Positions 38,065-47,534 of a DNA stretch of 64,000 bases are shown here, piece by piece. This stretch comes from Georgenia wutianyii (GTDB lineage Bacteria; Actinomycetota; Actinomycetes; Actinomycetales; Actinomycetaceae): assembly GCF_006349365.1 (NCBI RefSeq), contig NZ_CP040899.1, positions 1,922,001 to 1,986,000 of the forward strand, written 5' to 3'. The first letter of the stretch is position 1; every line of letters begins with the position of its first letter. The notes beneath the pieces are model-generated. The model did no database searches and was not told where the DNA came from. It saw only the letters and a list, made by a program, of their open reading frames with translations. A program made the translations under genes and the position numbers.

Positions 38065-38271
38065 GTGAACGCGACTATGACCGCCCCCATGACCGCCCAG
38101 GACCGCTGCGACCGTTGCGGCGCCCAGGCGTACGTGCGTGTGGAGCTCCCCGTGGGTGAGCTGCTGTTCTGCGCGCACCACGCGCGCAAGCACGCCGAGG
38201 CCCTCGAGGGTGTCGCCACCGCCATCCAGGACGAGACGCACCGCCTCACCGAGGACGGCCCCGCACGCTGA
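38065..38271 (+). CDS. Small DUF7455-like zinc-finger protein
   Basis: A 68-residue protein with metal-ligand residues CDRCGAQAY and LLFCAHHARKH, matching the small actinobacterial DUF7455 family usually found between sigA and parE, as here. The function is unknown. The GTG at 38065 lies six bases after TTGTAT and may be leaderless. In-frame ATGs at 38077 and 38089 are alternatives that would keep the cysteines. A strong intrinsic terminator follows 20 bp after the stop. Confidence 0.82.
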   Translation: MNATMTAPMTAQDRCDRCGAQAYVRVELPVGELLFCAHHARKHAEALEGVATAIQDETHRLTEDGPAR

Positions 38272-38291
38272 GCCGCCACTCCCGACTCGTC

Positions 38292-38327
38292 CGGCGCCGT
38301 CCCTGTGGGACGGCGCCGTCGTTTTTT
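38292..38327 (+). terminator. Intrinsic terminator after the DUF7455-like gene
   Basis: Perfect 12-bp arms CGGCGCCGTCCC (38292-38303) and its complement (38307-38318) with a 3-nt loop are followed by a six-T tract (38322-38327). This is the only terminator in the window with a clear U-tract. Confidence 0.93.
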
Positions 38328-38367
38328 CCCGTGCCCGCCGAGGGCCGCCGGCCGTAGGGTCGGGAGC

Positions 38368-39369
38368 ATGACGACTTTCCCTGCACCTGTCGCCGGACTC
38401 GCCTGGCGTCCGATCGCCCTCGGGGACGTCGCCGTGTGGCACCGCCTCGTGCGGGCGATCGAGGACGCGGACGAGCCGAGCGAGCGGCACACCCCCGAGG
38501 ACCTGGCCGAGGAGCTCACCGGCGGTTCGTGGAAGGACCCGGCCCGCGACAGCATCCTCGGCCTGGACGGCGACGGCGTGGCCCGCGCCTTCGGGCACGT
38601 CGAGGTCAACCCGGGCGACGTGCGCACCGTGCGGGCCTTCTGCTGGGGCGGGGTGGACCCGCAGTGGCGCGGCCGCGGGATCGGTGCCGAGCTCCTCGCC
38701 TGGCAGGAGCGCCTGGCCCGGACGAAGATCGCCGCCGCGGGGCGCGGGGCCCCGGGCCGCGTGCTCGTCCACACCGACGACGACGCCACCGCGACGATGC
38801 GCCTGCTCGACCGGGGCGGTTTCACCCCGCTGCGCGTCTTCCTCGAGCTGACCCGCCCGCTGGAGGGTGACCTTCCCCCGGTCGAGGTGCCCGAGGGCCT
38901 GCGCCTCGTGCCCTTCGACCCGAGCCTGAGCGAGCGGCTGCGGGTGGCCCACAACGAGGCGTTCGCCCACCACTGGGGCAGCGAGCCTCGGTCCCAGGAG
39001 AACTGGGAGCGGCACAGCGTCGGCGGCCGGTTCTTCCGACCGGGCTGGAGCTTCGTCGTGCTCGACGGCGAGGAGGTGGCCGCCTACTCCCTCACCTCGG
39101 CCTACACGCAGGACTGGGAGCCGCAGGGCTACAGTGCCGGCTGGACCGACCTGCTCGGGGTGCGGCCCGCGTGGCGGCGGCGCGGGCTGGCCTCCGCCCT
39201 GCTCGCGGCGACCATGCAGGCCCTGCGGGCCGACGGGATCGAGCGCGCCGACCTCGGGGTGGACATGGAGAACGAGAGCCGGGCCGTCGACCTGTACACC
39301 TCTCTGGGGTACAGCGAGACGCGCCGCGGCCTGGCCTACGGCAAGGACGTGCCGGGCGCGGCGGGCTGA
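38368..39369 (+). CDS. Double-GNAT acetyltransferase, paralog 3
   Basis: A 333-residue tandem-GNAT protein, homologous to the two copies on the other side of parE. The first domain has DPQWRGRGIGAELLAWQERL, the junction has RVAHNEAFAHHWGSEPRSQE, and the second domain has GWTDLLGVRPAWRRRGLASA, ending with SLGYSETRRGLAYG. The substrate is unknown. TAGGGT at 38355-38360 lies seven bases before the ATG, a leaderless arrangement. It converges on the small membrane-protein gene at 39388. Confidence 0.86.
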   Translation: MTTFPAPVAGLAWRPIALGDVAVWHRLVRAIEDADEPSERHTPEDLAEELTGGSWKDPARDSILGLDGDGVARAFGHVEVNPGDVRTVRAFCWGGVDPQWRGRGIGAELLAWQERLARTKIAAAGRGAPGRVLVHTDDDATATMRLLDRGGFTPLRVFLELTRPLEGDLPPVEVPEGLRLVPFDPSLSERLRVAHNEAFAHHWGSEPRSQENWERHSVGGRFFRPGWSFVVLDGEEVAAYSLTSAYTQDWEPQGYSAGWTDLLGVRPAWRRRGLASALLAATMQALRADGIERADLGVDMENESRAVDLYTSLGYSETRRGLAYGKDVPGAAG

Positions 39370-39387
39370 GACCCGCCGCGCGAGCGG

Positions 39388-39846
39388 CTAGTGGGTCGGC
39401 GGGGCTGCGTCGGGCGCCTCGCCGGTCGCGGCCCCGGCGGTTCCCGAAGCTGCGGCGGCGTTCTCGGCACGCCGGTCGACCACGGCCATGACGAGGGCGA
39501 GCCCGGCCCCCGCGACCGCCATGACGGCGCGCGGGCGGCGCACGCCCCAGCGCACGAGGGTGCGCTGGGTGAGGGCGTCGAGGCGCTCACCGAGCTCGGC
39601 GGCGCCGTAGGCGAGGCCGACCACCCCCGCGGTGAAGCCCGCACGGCGGGCGAGGTCGGTACGGAGCTCGGGGTCCTCCCCCAGGCCGACCCACACCGTC
39701 GCGCCGGTGAACCCGGCGACCGTGGTGCGCAGGGCGAAGCGCCCGACGGGACTGCGGCGGGCGGGGTCAGGGAGGGTGAGCAGGCCGGTCACCGCGGCGC
39801 CGACGACGTCCGCCGTCCGCAGGCCGAGAGGAAGCTGAGAGGTCAT
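39388..39846 (-). CDS. Hypothetical small membrane-associated protein
   Basis: A 152-residue protein of unknown family. The central region has hydrophobic or amphipathic segments around FALRTTVAGFTGATVWVGLG, FTAGVVGLAYGAAEL and AVMAVAGAGLALVMAVV, while the C-terminal tail is Ala/Pro-rich. TACGAT six bases before the ATG supports the start. The codon use resembles neighbours, so it is probably a real gene. No function can be named. Confidence 0.65.
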   Translation of the reverse strand: MTSQLPLGLRTADVVGAAVTGLLTLPDPARRSPVGRFALRTTVAGFTGATVWVGLGEDPELRTDLARRAGFTAGVVGLAYGAAELGERLDALTQRTLVRWGVRRPRAVMAVAGAGLALVMAVVDRRAENAAAASGTAGAATGEAPDAAPPTH

Positions 39847-40020
39847 CCGGCGATCGTAACGAAACTCCCCGACACCTGACGCCCGAAACGGCGCCGACGA
39901 CCGGGACGCGTGGCTAGGGTGGCCGTGCCGCCCCCTACCCCACCCCCACACCGGGCGTACCGCGGCAGGTCCTCGTGGGCCTCGACACGACCCCAGTCAC
40001 CCGCCCTCCGAGGAGACCCC

Positions 40021-41583
40021 ATGGAACTCGCCGGATCCGTCCTCATCGCCGTCGTCGTCGTCGCGGCGCTCCTGGTCCTCACCCTCATCGGGTTCATCTA
40101 CGCCAAGGTCCGCTTCAAGATCGCCTCGCCCGACGAGGCCCTCATCATCACCGGGCGCAAGAGCGGCGTGCCGGTGATCAACCCGGAGACCGGCCAGGAG
40201 ACCACCGACCTGTCGGGGCAGCGGGTCGTCATCGGCGGCGGCACGCTCGTCAAGCCCGTCTTCGAGCAGGTCGCGCGGCTGTCCCTCGCCTCCCAGAGCT
40301 TCCCGGTCACCGCCGAGGACGCGACGACGAAGAGCGGCATCGGCGTGACGCTGCGCAGCATCGCCGTCGTCAAGGTGGGCGGCACCGAGCGGATGGTGCG
40401 CGCCGCCGCCCAGCGCTTCGCCGGCCGCAGCCAGGAGCAGGTCATCGAGCAGCAGACGAGCGAGGTGCTCGTCGGTGTCCTGCGCACGATCGCCGGCACG
40501 CTCACCGTCGAGTCGATCCTCTACGAGCGCCAGGACTTCTCCAAGGAGGTCAAGGACATCGCCGTGCCGATGCTCGCCGAGCGCGGCCTCGTGCTCGAGA
40601 ACTTCGAGATCCAGACGGTGGAGGACTCCGGGGACTACATCCGCAACCTCGGCCGTCCCCGCGCTGCGGCCGTCGCGCGCGACGCGGAGATCGCGGAGGC
40701 GCAGGCCCGGCAGGAGAGCACGGAGCGCTCGAACGAGGCCGCGGTCCAGATCGCCGAGTCGAACAAGGCGCTCGCGCTGCGCAACGCCCATATCGCCGAG
40801 CAGACGGCAACGGCACAGGCCGAGGCCGAAGCCGCCAAGGAGCGGGCCGAGGCGGAGGCCCAGCAGTCCGTCCTCATCCAGCAGGAGCAGGTGGCCCTGC
40901 GCCGGGCGGCGCTGCGCGAGCAGGAGCTGCAGACCGAGGTCCGCAAGCCCGCCGAGGCGAAGAAGTACGAGGCCTCGCAGGAGGCCGACGCCCGCAAGTA
41001 CGCCTCCGAGCAGGAGGCCGAGGCCGCCAAGACCACCGCGATCCGCAAGGCCGAGGCGGAGGCACATCGCACGACGGCGCAGGCAGAGGCCGAGGCGTCG
41101 GCCCTGAGGGCCCGGGCCGATGCCGCGCTCGTCGAGCAGCAGCGCCGCGCCGAGGGCGCCCTGGCCCTCGCCCGCGCCGAGGCCGACGGCGTGCGCGCCC
41201 GCGGTGAGGCCGAGGCGGACGCCGAGCGCGCCCGTGGTGAGGCGCGCGGTGCGGCGATCAAGGCCGAGTCGGACGCCTACCAGGCGTTCCCCGAGTCCGC
41301 GCGGCTGCAGATGGTGCTCGAGGCCCTGCCGCGCATGGCCCAGCCGTACGCCGACGCGCTCGCCAGCATCGACGACATCACCGTCATCGACAAGGACGGT
41401 GCCTCGCGCCTCCCCGACCAGGTGGCGGCGGGCGTGCAGGAGCTCGGGACGCTCCTCAAGGCGCAGACCGGCATCGACCTGCTCGAGCTCGTCCGCGGCC
41501 GGGTGCCCGCCGAGACCGCCACGGTGCCGGCGCGCACGACGCCCGGGACCAACGGCGTCGGCGGCGACGGGACCTCCGCCTAG
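40021..41583 (+). CDS. Flotillin-family (SPFH domain) membrane protein
   Basis: A 520-residue protein with one N-terminal membrane segment (about residues 5-27), an SPFH/band-7 domain (about 28-210, including EQVARLSLASQSFPVTAEDA), and a long Glu/Ala-rich coiled coil (about 215-440) rich in EAEA repeats. A C-terminal flotillin region follows (LQMVLEALPRMAQPYADALAS). Bacterial flotillins scaffold membrane domains of altered fluidity and often cluster with lipid or envelope genes. GAGGAGACCCC places a ribosome binding site before the ATG. No NfeD partner gene is adjacent. Confidence 0.93.
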   Translation: MELAGSVLIAVVVVAALLVLTLIGFIYAKVRFKIASPDEALIITGRKSGVPVINPETGQETTDLSGQRVVIGGGTLVKPVFEQVARLSLASQSFPVTAEDATTKSGIGVTLRSIAVVKVGGTERMVRAAAQRFAGRSQEQVIEQQTSEVLVGVLRTIAGTLTVESILYERQDFSKEVKDIAVPMLAERGLVLENFEIQTVEDSGDYIRNLGRPRAAAVARDAEIAEAQARQESTERSNEAAVQIAESNKALALRNAHIAEQTATAQAEAEAAKERAEAEAQQSVLIQQEQVALRRAALREQELQTEVRKPAEAKKYEASQEADARKYASEQEAEAAKTTAIRKAEAEAHRTTAQAEAEASALRARADAALVEQQRRAEGALALARAEADGVRARGEAEADAERARGEARGAAIKAESDAYQAFPESARLQMVLEALPRMAQPYADALASIDDITVIDKDGASRLPDQVAAGVQELGTLLKAQTGIDLLELVRGRVPAETATVPARTTPGTNGVGGDGTSA

Positions 41584-41690
41584 CGACCAGCCGGATGCGC
41601 GCGCACCCCGGCCGGTGGTCCTCGGACCCCGGCCGGGGTACGCGTGTCCCGGCGCCGTGCACCTGCCCCGGTGGCGGGAGAGGATCGGGC

Positions 41691-41721
41691 TTGACCCTCA
41701 CGCGACGTGAGGGCGCACGGT
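41691..41721 (+). promoter_or_regulatory. MerR-type promoter/operator of the TipA-like gene
   Basis: A perfect inverted repeat with 8-bp arms, CCCTCACG-CGA-CGTGAGGG, occupies 41695-41713. It sits between TTGACC (-35, 41691-41696) and CACGGT (-10, 41716-41721), a 19-bp spacer typical of MerR-activated promoters. The -10 lies six bases before the ATG, so transcription should start at or near the start codon. Confidence 0.8.
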
Positions 41722-41727
41722 TGACCC

Positions 41728-42522
41728 ATGACCGACACGACAGGGGTTCTCACGGTGCTCACGGTGGGCCAGGTGGCCGAGCAGTTCGGCGTGACGGTGC
41801 GGACGCTGCACCACTACGACGAGATCGGCCTGCTGTCCCCGAGCGAGCGCAGCGGCGCGGGCTACCGCCTCTACACCGAGGCGGACATCGTGCGGCTGCA
41901 GAACGTCGTCGTCTACCGGCGGCTGGGCTTCTCGCTGGAGGAGATCACCGCCCTGCTCGACGACGCCACGGGCGGCTCCCTCGCGGAGCACCTGCGGCGC
42001 CAGCGTGCCGCGGTCATGTCCCGGCTGGAGGAGATGAACGATCTCGTCACGGCCATCGACCGAGCACTGGAGAAGGAGATGAGCGGAGTGGACCTCACGA
42101 GGGAGGAGCAGCGCGAGCTGTTCGGTGACGGGTTCGGCGACGAGTACGCCGCCGAGGCGCAGGAGCGCTGGGGGGACACCGACGCGTGGCGTCAGTCCCG
42201 CGAGCGGTCCGCGCGCTACACCAAGGAGGACTGGGCGCGGATCAAGGAGGAGACCGACGCGGTCAACGCCGAGTTCGTGGCGGCGATGCAGGCGGGACTG
42301 CCGCCGACGAGCACCGAGGCGATGGACGCCGCCGAGCACGCCCGGCTGCAGATCCACGAGCGGTTCTACGACCTCACGCCCGAGTTCCACCGCTGCCTGG
42401 CGGACATGTACGTCGCCGACCCGCGCTTCACCAAGACCTACGAGGACGTCGCGCCGGGCCTGGCCCAGTACGTGCGCGACGCGATCCACGCCAACGCCGA
42501 CCGCCAGGCCGACCGCGCCTGA
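41728..42522 (+). CDS. tipA: TipA-like MerR-family transcriptional regulator
   Basis: A 264-residue regulator. The N-terminal MerR winged helix is LTVGQVAEQFGVTVRTLHHY with the second element ADIVRLQNVVVYRRLGFSLE, followed by a dimerisation coiled coil (about 85-120). The C-terminal TipAS domain, beginning near DLTREEQRELFGDGF and including HERFYDLTPEFHRCLADMYV, is the drug-binding module that captures thiopeptide-type antibiotics in Streptomyces TipAL. The operator with stretched spacer immediately upstream indicates autoactivation. It converges on sigA and shares a 21-bp-stem terminator with it. Confidence 0.92.
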   Translation: MTDTTGVLTVLTVGQVAEQFGVTVRTLHHYDEIGLLSPSERSGAGYRLYTEADIVRLQNVVVYRRLGFSLEEITALLDDATGGSLAEHLRRQRAAVMSRLEEMNDLVTAIDRALEKEMSGVDLTREEQRELFGDGFGDEYAAEAQERWGDTDAWRQSRERSARYTKEDWARIKEETDAVNAEFVAAMQAGLPPTSTEAMDAAEHARLQIHERFYDLTPEFHRCLADMYVADPRFTKTYEDVAPGLAQYVRDAIHANADRQADRA

Positions 42523-42534
42523 CGGCCCCGTAGA

Positions 42535-42580
42535 ACGCAGAGAGCGGAGCCGCCCGGCCGGGCGGCTCCGCTCTCTGCGT
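42535..42580. terminator. Bidirectional terminator between tipA and sigA
   Basis: A perfect 21-bp stem (42535-42555 with 42560-42580) closes a GGCC tetraloop. It begins 12 bp after the tipA stop and ends 11 bp before the sigA stop, so it can act on both strands. No long U-tract is present. Confidence 0.88.
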
Positions 42581-42591
42581 CGTGGGACCGA

Positions 42592-43971
<1,380 letters not shown>

Positions 43972-44027
43972 AGAAGGCCTTTCGGAGGGGATTGTGATGT
44001 CCGGCTCCTGGCCGGCGCGTGCTTACA

Positions 44028-44033
44028 ATTATA
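44028..44033 (-). promoter_or_regulatory. Consensus -10 element of sigA
   Basis: A perfect TATAAT on the minus strand lies 57 bp upstream of the sigA GTG within an A/T-rich island (44025-44034) that stands out in this GC-rich window. No good -35 hexamer is seen 16-19 bp upstream, so activation or a -10-driven promoter is possible. Confidence 0.55.
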
Positions 44034-44131
44034 ACGCGGAAGGCCCGTTTCGGGAGGTCTCGCGTTCGCGCGCGCCCTTCAGCGACCTGACACCGATCTC
44101 AACGGCGCGGGCGCGCCGGTCATTCCCCTGG

Positions 44132-44542
44132 TCAGAACGGCGCGTCGTCCCCCGCGGCCGGGGACTTCACCGCGAGCACCGGGCACGGTGCGTCGAGGAG
44201 GATGCGCTGGGCGTTCGAGCCGAGGATGAGCTTGCCCACCGGGGACCGACGCCGAAGTCCGATGACGATGAGGTCGGCGACGGTCTCGACCGCCGTGTCG
44301 ACGAGGTCGGCGGCGACGTCCTTACCGCGCCCGGGCTGCCGGACCTCGTAGGCGACGTCCGCCTCGTCGAGCCTGTCGCGCAGGCCGTCCAGCTCGACGT
44401 CGATGTCGGCATGCTCCTCCTGCCTCGCACGCCGCGACCTGACGACGACGACACGCGCGTCCCGCAGCCGAGCCTCGGCGACGCCGGCAGCGAGTGCCGC
44501 CTCCCCCTCGGGGGTGGCGAGGTAGCCCACGACGATCGTCAT
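44132..44542 (-). CDS. Universal stress protein family protein
   Basis: A 136-residue single-domain USP. It opens MTIVVGYLATPEGEAAL and ends with the ATP-binding signature GLRRRSPVGKLILGSNAQRI followed by LDAPCPVLAVK. Such proteins bind ATP and accumulate under stress, with roles in dormancy or redox tolerance. GGAG lies six bases before ATG 44542, so the longer start 12 bp upstream is unlikely. It is downstream of the DUF4192 gene on the same strand, 51 bp away. Confidence 0.9.
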   Translation of the reverse strand: MTIVVGYLATPEGEAALAAGVAEARLRDARVVVVRSRRARQEEHADIDVELDGLRDRLDEADVAYEVRQPGRGKDVAADLVDTAVETVADLIVIGLRRRSPVGKLILGSNAQRILLDAPCPVLAVKSPAAGDDAPF

Positions 44543-44593
44543 CAAGCACTCCATCCTCCGGTCGGCACCCGACCACCCGGTTCGGACAGGACG

Positions 44594-45778
44594 CTACCGG
44601 ATCGGCGCCTCCGCGGCCGTACCGCCGCCGACGCTCGAGTGCACCCATCCCGGCGCCAGGCGCGCGTCGAGCGCGTCGACGACGAGCTCGGCGAGCCGGG
44701 TGCCCGGCCGAGCGCGCAGTGCCTGCTGGGCCAGGACGTCGGCGCGGGCACCGTCGGCCGACCACCACGCCATCCATGCGAGCAGGCCGAGGGCGAGGGC
44801 CGCGGACGAGCTCGGCACGCACGAGACGACCGCCCGCAGCACGGTTCCGGCCGCCTCCAGCCGGGCGGGCTCGGGCGGTGGCCCACCGGGGAGCATGGCG
44901 AGGTCGAGGGTGCGTGCCACGAGCCCTGGGCCCGGGACCTCGGGCGGTGCGGGCCGGATCACCGAGCACAGCACACCGTCGCGCACGGCATGGTCCTCGA
45001 GGCCGACGGCGAGCCGCCCGAGCTCCGGCGCGGGCAGCTGTGCCTCCTGCCGCGCGAGCACGAGCAGCCGGTGCCACCGCCTCCACTCGCCGGTGCGCCA
45101 CGCGACCATCTCCTCCTGCCCGGCCGCCGGCACCGCGCCGGGGCGGCCGAAGGCGGCCCCGGGGTCCGCGGCTCCCCCGCCGCTGCGAGCGCGCACCGCG
45201 GCCAGGGTGCGCCGGGCCTCGCGCGCCGCCCGGCCCGCCGCGCGGCGCCGTGTCGAGTCCGTGCCCCGGGGGACCGCGAGCATGGCCCGGTCCGCCGCGA
45301 CCGTGGCGCCGTGGAGGACCATCGTGGCGGCCACCGGGCTGTGCTCCAGCTCGGCGACGTCCCGCTCGGACGGTTCGCACTCCTCCCGCTCGCCCCAGCA
45401 GCCGTAGGTGCGGGCCCCGACCACCCACGGCCCGGGCGGGTCGGCCCAGTCGGTCAGCGCCCGCAGGTGGTCGAGCGCCCCGCGCACGACGGGGTCGGCC
45501 GCGAGACGGGAACGGGGCAGGTCGCTGTAGAGGACGACGAGGACGTCGCTCGAGCCGTCGGCCGCCATGAGCTCGTCGATGTCGCGCAGGAGGCGCGGGC
45601 CGACCACGGGGTGGGCGACGTCGGGGAGGTCGACGCGCGAGACGAGGCCGACGGGCATCCCGCGCCCGCGCAGCCCGAGCAGGACGACGGAGTCACGTGG
45701 CCGGAAGCCCAGTCGGTAGGGCAGGTGGGCGAGGAGGTCCTCGGGCCGGCTGATCCTGATCCGCAGGGGCGTGTCCAT
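44594..45778 (-). CDS. DUF4192 family protein
   Basis: A 394-residue protein of the DUF4192 family. The N-terminal part has the family stretch RISRPEDLLAHLPYRLGFRP followed by DSVVLLGLRGRGMPVGL, and the C-terminal part is helical and rich in Ala, Arg and Trp (LALGLLAWMAWWSADGARAD). The family is actinobacterial and uncharacterised. The gene is divergent from the polyprenyl synthetase gene across 111 bp. No signal peptide is visible despite the hydrophobic C-terminal helix. Confidence 0.85.
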   Translation of the reverse strand: MDTPLRIRISRPEDLLAHLPYRLGFRPRDSVVLLGLRGRGMPVGLVSRVDLPDVAHPVVGPRLLRDIDELMAADGSSDVLVVLYSDLPRSRLAADPVVRGALDHLRALTDWADPPGPWVVGARTYGCWGEREECEPSERDVAELEHSPVAATMVLHGATVAADRAMLAVPRGTDSTRRRAAGRAAREARRTLAAVRARSGGGAADPGAAFGRPGAVPAAGQEEMVAWRTGEWRRWHRLLVLARQEAQLPAPELGRLAVGLEDHAVRDGVLCSVIRPAPPEVPGPGLVARTLDLAMLPGGPPPEPARLEAAGTVLRAVVSCVPSSSAALALGLLAWMAWWSADGARADVLAQQALRARPGTRLAELVVDALDARLAPGWVHSSVGGGTAAEAPIR

Positions 45779-45889
45779 GCGGACATGGCACACCCGCGAC
45801 CGGGTCGCCCGCGGCGCCCTCCCGTACGTCCGTGGACGGGCGCGGGCCGGGTCGCTCCTGGGGAGCAGCCTCGTCGTAGGGTGACCGTC

Positions 45890-46972
45890 ATGGCAGCAGC
45901 ACCTACCTCCGGCCTCGCCGCTCTCGTCACCGACCGGGTCCGGACCGCCCTGCGCGAGCACACGGTCCCCTTCCACGGCCTGGAGGGCATCGAGGAGCTC
46001 CTCTCGGCCGCCGAGGCGCTGCTCGGTGGCGGCAAGCGGCTGCGGGCGGCGTTCTGCGCCGCCGGATGGGGCGCCTACTCCCCCGCCCCGGTCGAGGCGG
46101 GCTCGGCCCCGGTGCTCGCCGGGAGCGCACTCGAGCTCTTCCAGGGCGCCGCCCTGGCCCATGACGACCTCATGGACGGCTCGCACACACGCCGCGGGCT
46201 CCCCGCCGTGCACCGCCGCATGGCCGCCGAGCACGCCGACCAGGGCTGGCTGGGCGACCCGGAACGGCACGGCGCGGCGGGCGCGATCCTCCTCGGGGAC
46301 CTCCTGCTCTCCGTCTCCTCGGTCGAGATGGACCACGCGCGTCGCGACGTCGTGGCCCCGGCCACCGATCGGGCCCGGGCCATCTGGGACCTCATGACCA
46401 CCGAGGTCGCCGTCGGGCAGTACCTCGACGTCCGCTCCCAGGTGCTGCCCTGGAGCGAGACGAGCGACGTCGAGCGCGCCCTCACCGTCGTCAAGCACAA
46501 GTCGGCCCGCTACAGCGTCGAGCACCCGCTCACGCTGGGGGCCGCGCTCGCCGGGGCGGACGACGACGACGTCGAGCGGCTGCGCCGCGCCGGCCTGCCG
46601 CTCGGGATCGCCTTCCAGCTGCGCGACGACGTCCTGGGCGTCTTCGGGGAGCCCGAGGTCACGGGCAAGCCGGCCGGTGACGACCTGCGCGAGGGCAAGC
46701 GCACCGTGCTCCTCGCCCTCGCCCTGCGCAACGCCGACGCCGCGCAGCGCGCCCGCCTCCAGGCCGACGTGGGCCGCGCGGACCTGACCACCGCGGACGT
46801 CGCCGACCTGCGCGACATCCTCGAGCGCACCGGGGCCGTCGAGGAGCACCAGGAGCTCATCGACGAGCACCTCGAGAAGGGCCTGTCGGCCCTCGCGGAC
46901 CTCAGGCTGCCGACCGCCACCGAGGAGCTCCTCACCGGGCTGGCCCACTCGCTCACCGCCCGGTCCGCCTGA
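45890..46972 (+). CDS. Polyprenyl diphosphate synthase (GGPPS/IdsA type)
   Basis: A 360-residue trans-prenyltransferase elongating allylic diphosphates with IPP. The first aspartate-rich motif is AHDDLMDGSHTRRG (residues 92-96 for DDLMD). The second is AFQLRDDVLGVFG, with DDxxG replacing DDxxD as in many actinobacterial members. Product chain length cannot be read from sequence. It is the positional counterpart of Rv2173 idsA2 beside the Rv2175c-like gene. TAGGGT at 45877-45882 lies seven bases before the ATG, so the mRNA is probably leaderless. It uses precursors from the dxs-initiated MEP pathway. Confidence 0.92.
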   Translation: MAAAPTSGLAALVTDRVRTALREHTVPFHGLEGIEELLSAAEALLGGGKRLRAAFCAAGWGAYSPAPVEAGSAPVLAGSALELFQGAALAHDDLMDGSHTRRGLPAVHRRMAAEHADQGWLGDPERHGAAGAILLGDLLLSVSSVEMDHARRDVVAPATDRARAIWDLMTTEVAVGQYLDVRSQVLPWSETSDVERALTVVKHKSARYSVEHPLTLGAALAGADDDDVERLRRAGLPLGIAFQLRDDVLGVFGEPEVTGKPAGDDLREGKRTVLLALALRNADAAQRARLQADVGRADLTTADVADLRDILERTGAVEEHQELIDEHLEKGLSALADLRLPTATEELLTGLAHSLTARSA

Positions 46973-47002
46973 CCCGGCGGTCCCCGGCGGGGCCGGGCGC
47001 CG

Positions 47003-47380
47003 CTAGACCGCGCGGGTCTGGGCGACGCGCCGGACCTCGTGGATCCGCTTGCTCCGCAGCGCCTCGATCGGCGTCGTGCCGAGCTCGGGCTGCTCGGTGA
47101 GCAGCCAGTCGACCGCCTCCTCGGGACCGAACCCGGTGTCCAGCAGCTGCATGAGCGTGCCGCGCAGGGACGGCACCGGACCGGGCTGGGCCGCGCCGTC
47201 GTCCGCGGTGAGGATGAAGGCGGCCGGGACGAGGAACGGACCGTCCTCCCGCCCACGCCGGGATCCCGCGAGGGTGTGGTCGCGAAGCAGCGACCTGACG
47301 TCGCGCAGCCGGACGTCGAGGAGCTCAGCCACCTCGGGCAGGGAGTACCAACGCATGCCTGTGGAGTCGTCGATCGTCAT
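47003..47380 (-). CDS. Rv2175c-like DNA-binding protein
   Basis: A 125-residue protein with an N-terminal winged-helix-type segment (MRWYSLPEVAELLDVRLRDV then RSLLRDHTLAGSRRG) and a C-terminal helical region (LMQLLDTGFGPEEAVDWLLT). M. tuberculosis Rv2175c binds DNA and is phosphorylated by PknL. A threonine near the N-terminus is present here (MTIDDSTG), comparable to the phosphorylated region. TAGGCT six bases before the ATG supports leaderless expression. The kinase candidate lies at 49395, with a LysM gene inserted between. Confidence 0.9.
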   Translation of the reverse strand: MTIDDSTGMRWYSLPEVAELLDVRLRDVRSLLRDHTLAGSRRGREDGPFLVPAAFILTADDGAAQPGPVPSLRGTLMQLLDTGFGPEEAVDWLLTEQPELGTTPIEALRSKRIHEVRRVAQTRAV

Positions 47381-47534
47381 CCCGGCAGCCTACTGACCCC
47401 TCCTGGGTGCCCACGAACCCCGCACTTTACGCATGCGACGAATGAGCGCTAGTGTCACACCAGTCACAGCATTAACACCAGTCACTATGGTTTCCGGGGG
47501 CGACACGCCGCCGGGCCGTGCGCGGAGGACATCG

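Noticed and set aside
47381..47534. ydaO/c-di-AMP riboswitch before the LysM-transglycosylase gene
   Set aside because: Such genes often carry it in actinobacteria, but the 154-bp gap lacks the conserved core elements and is too short with the promoter included.
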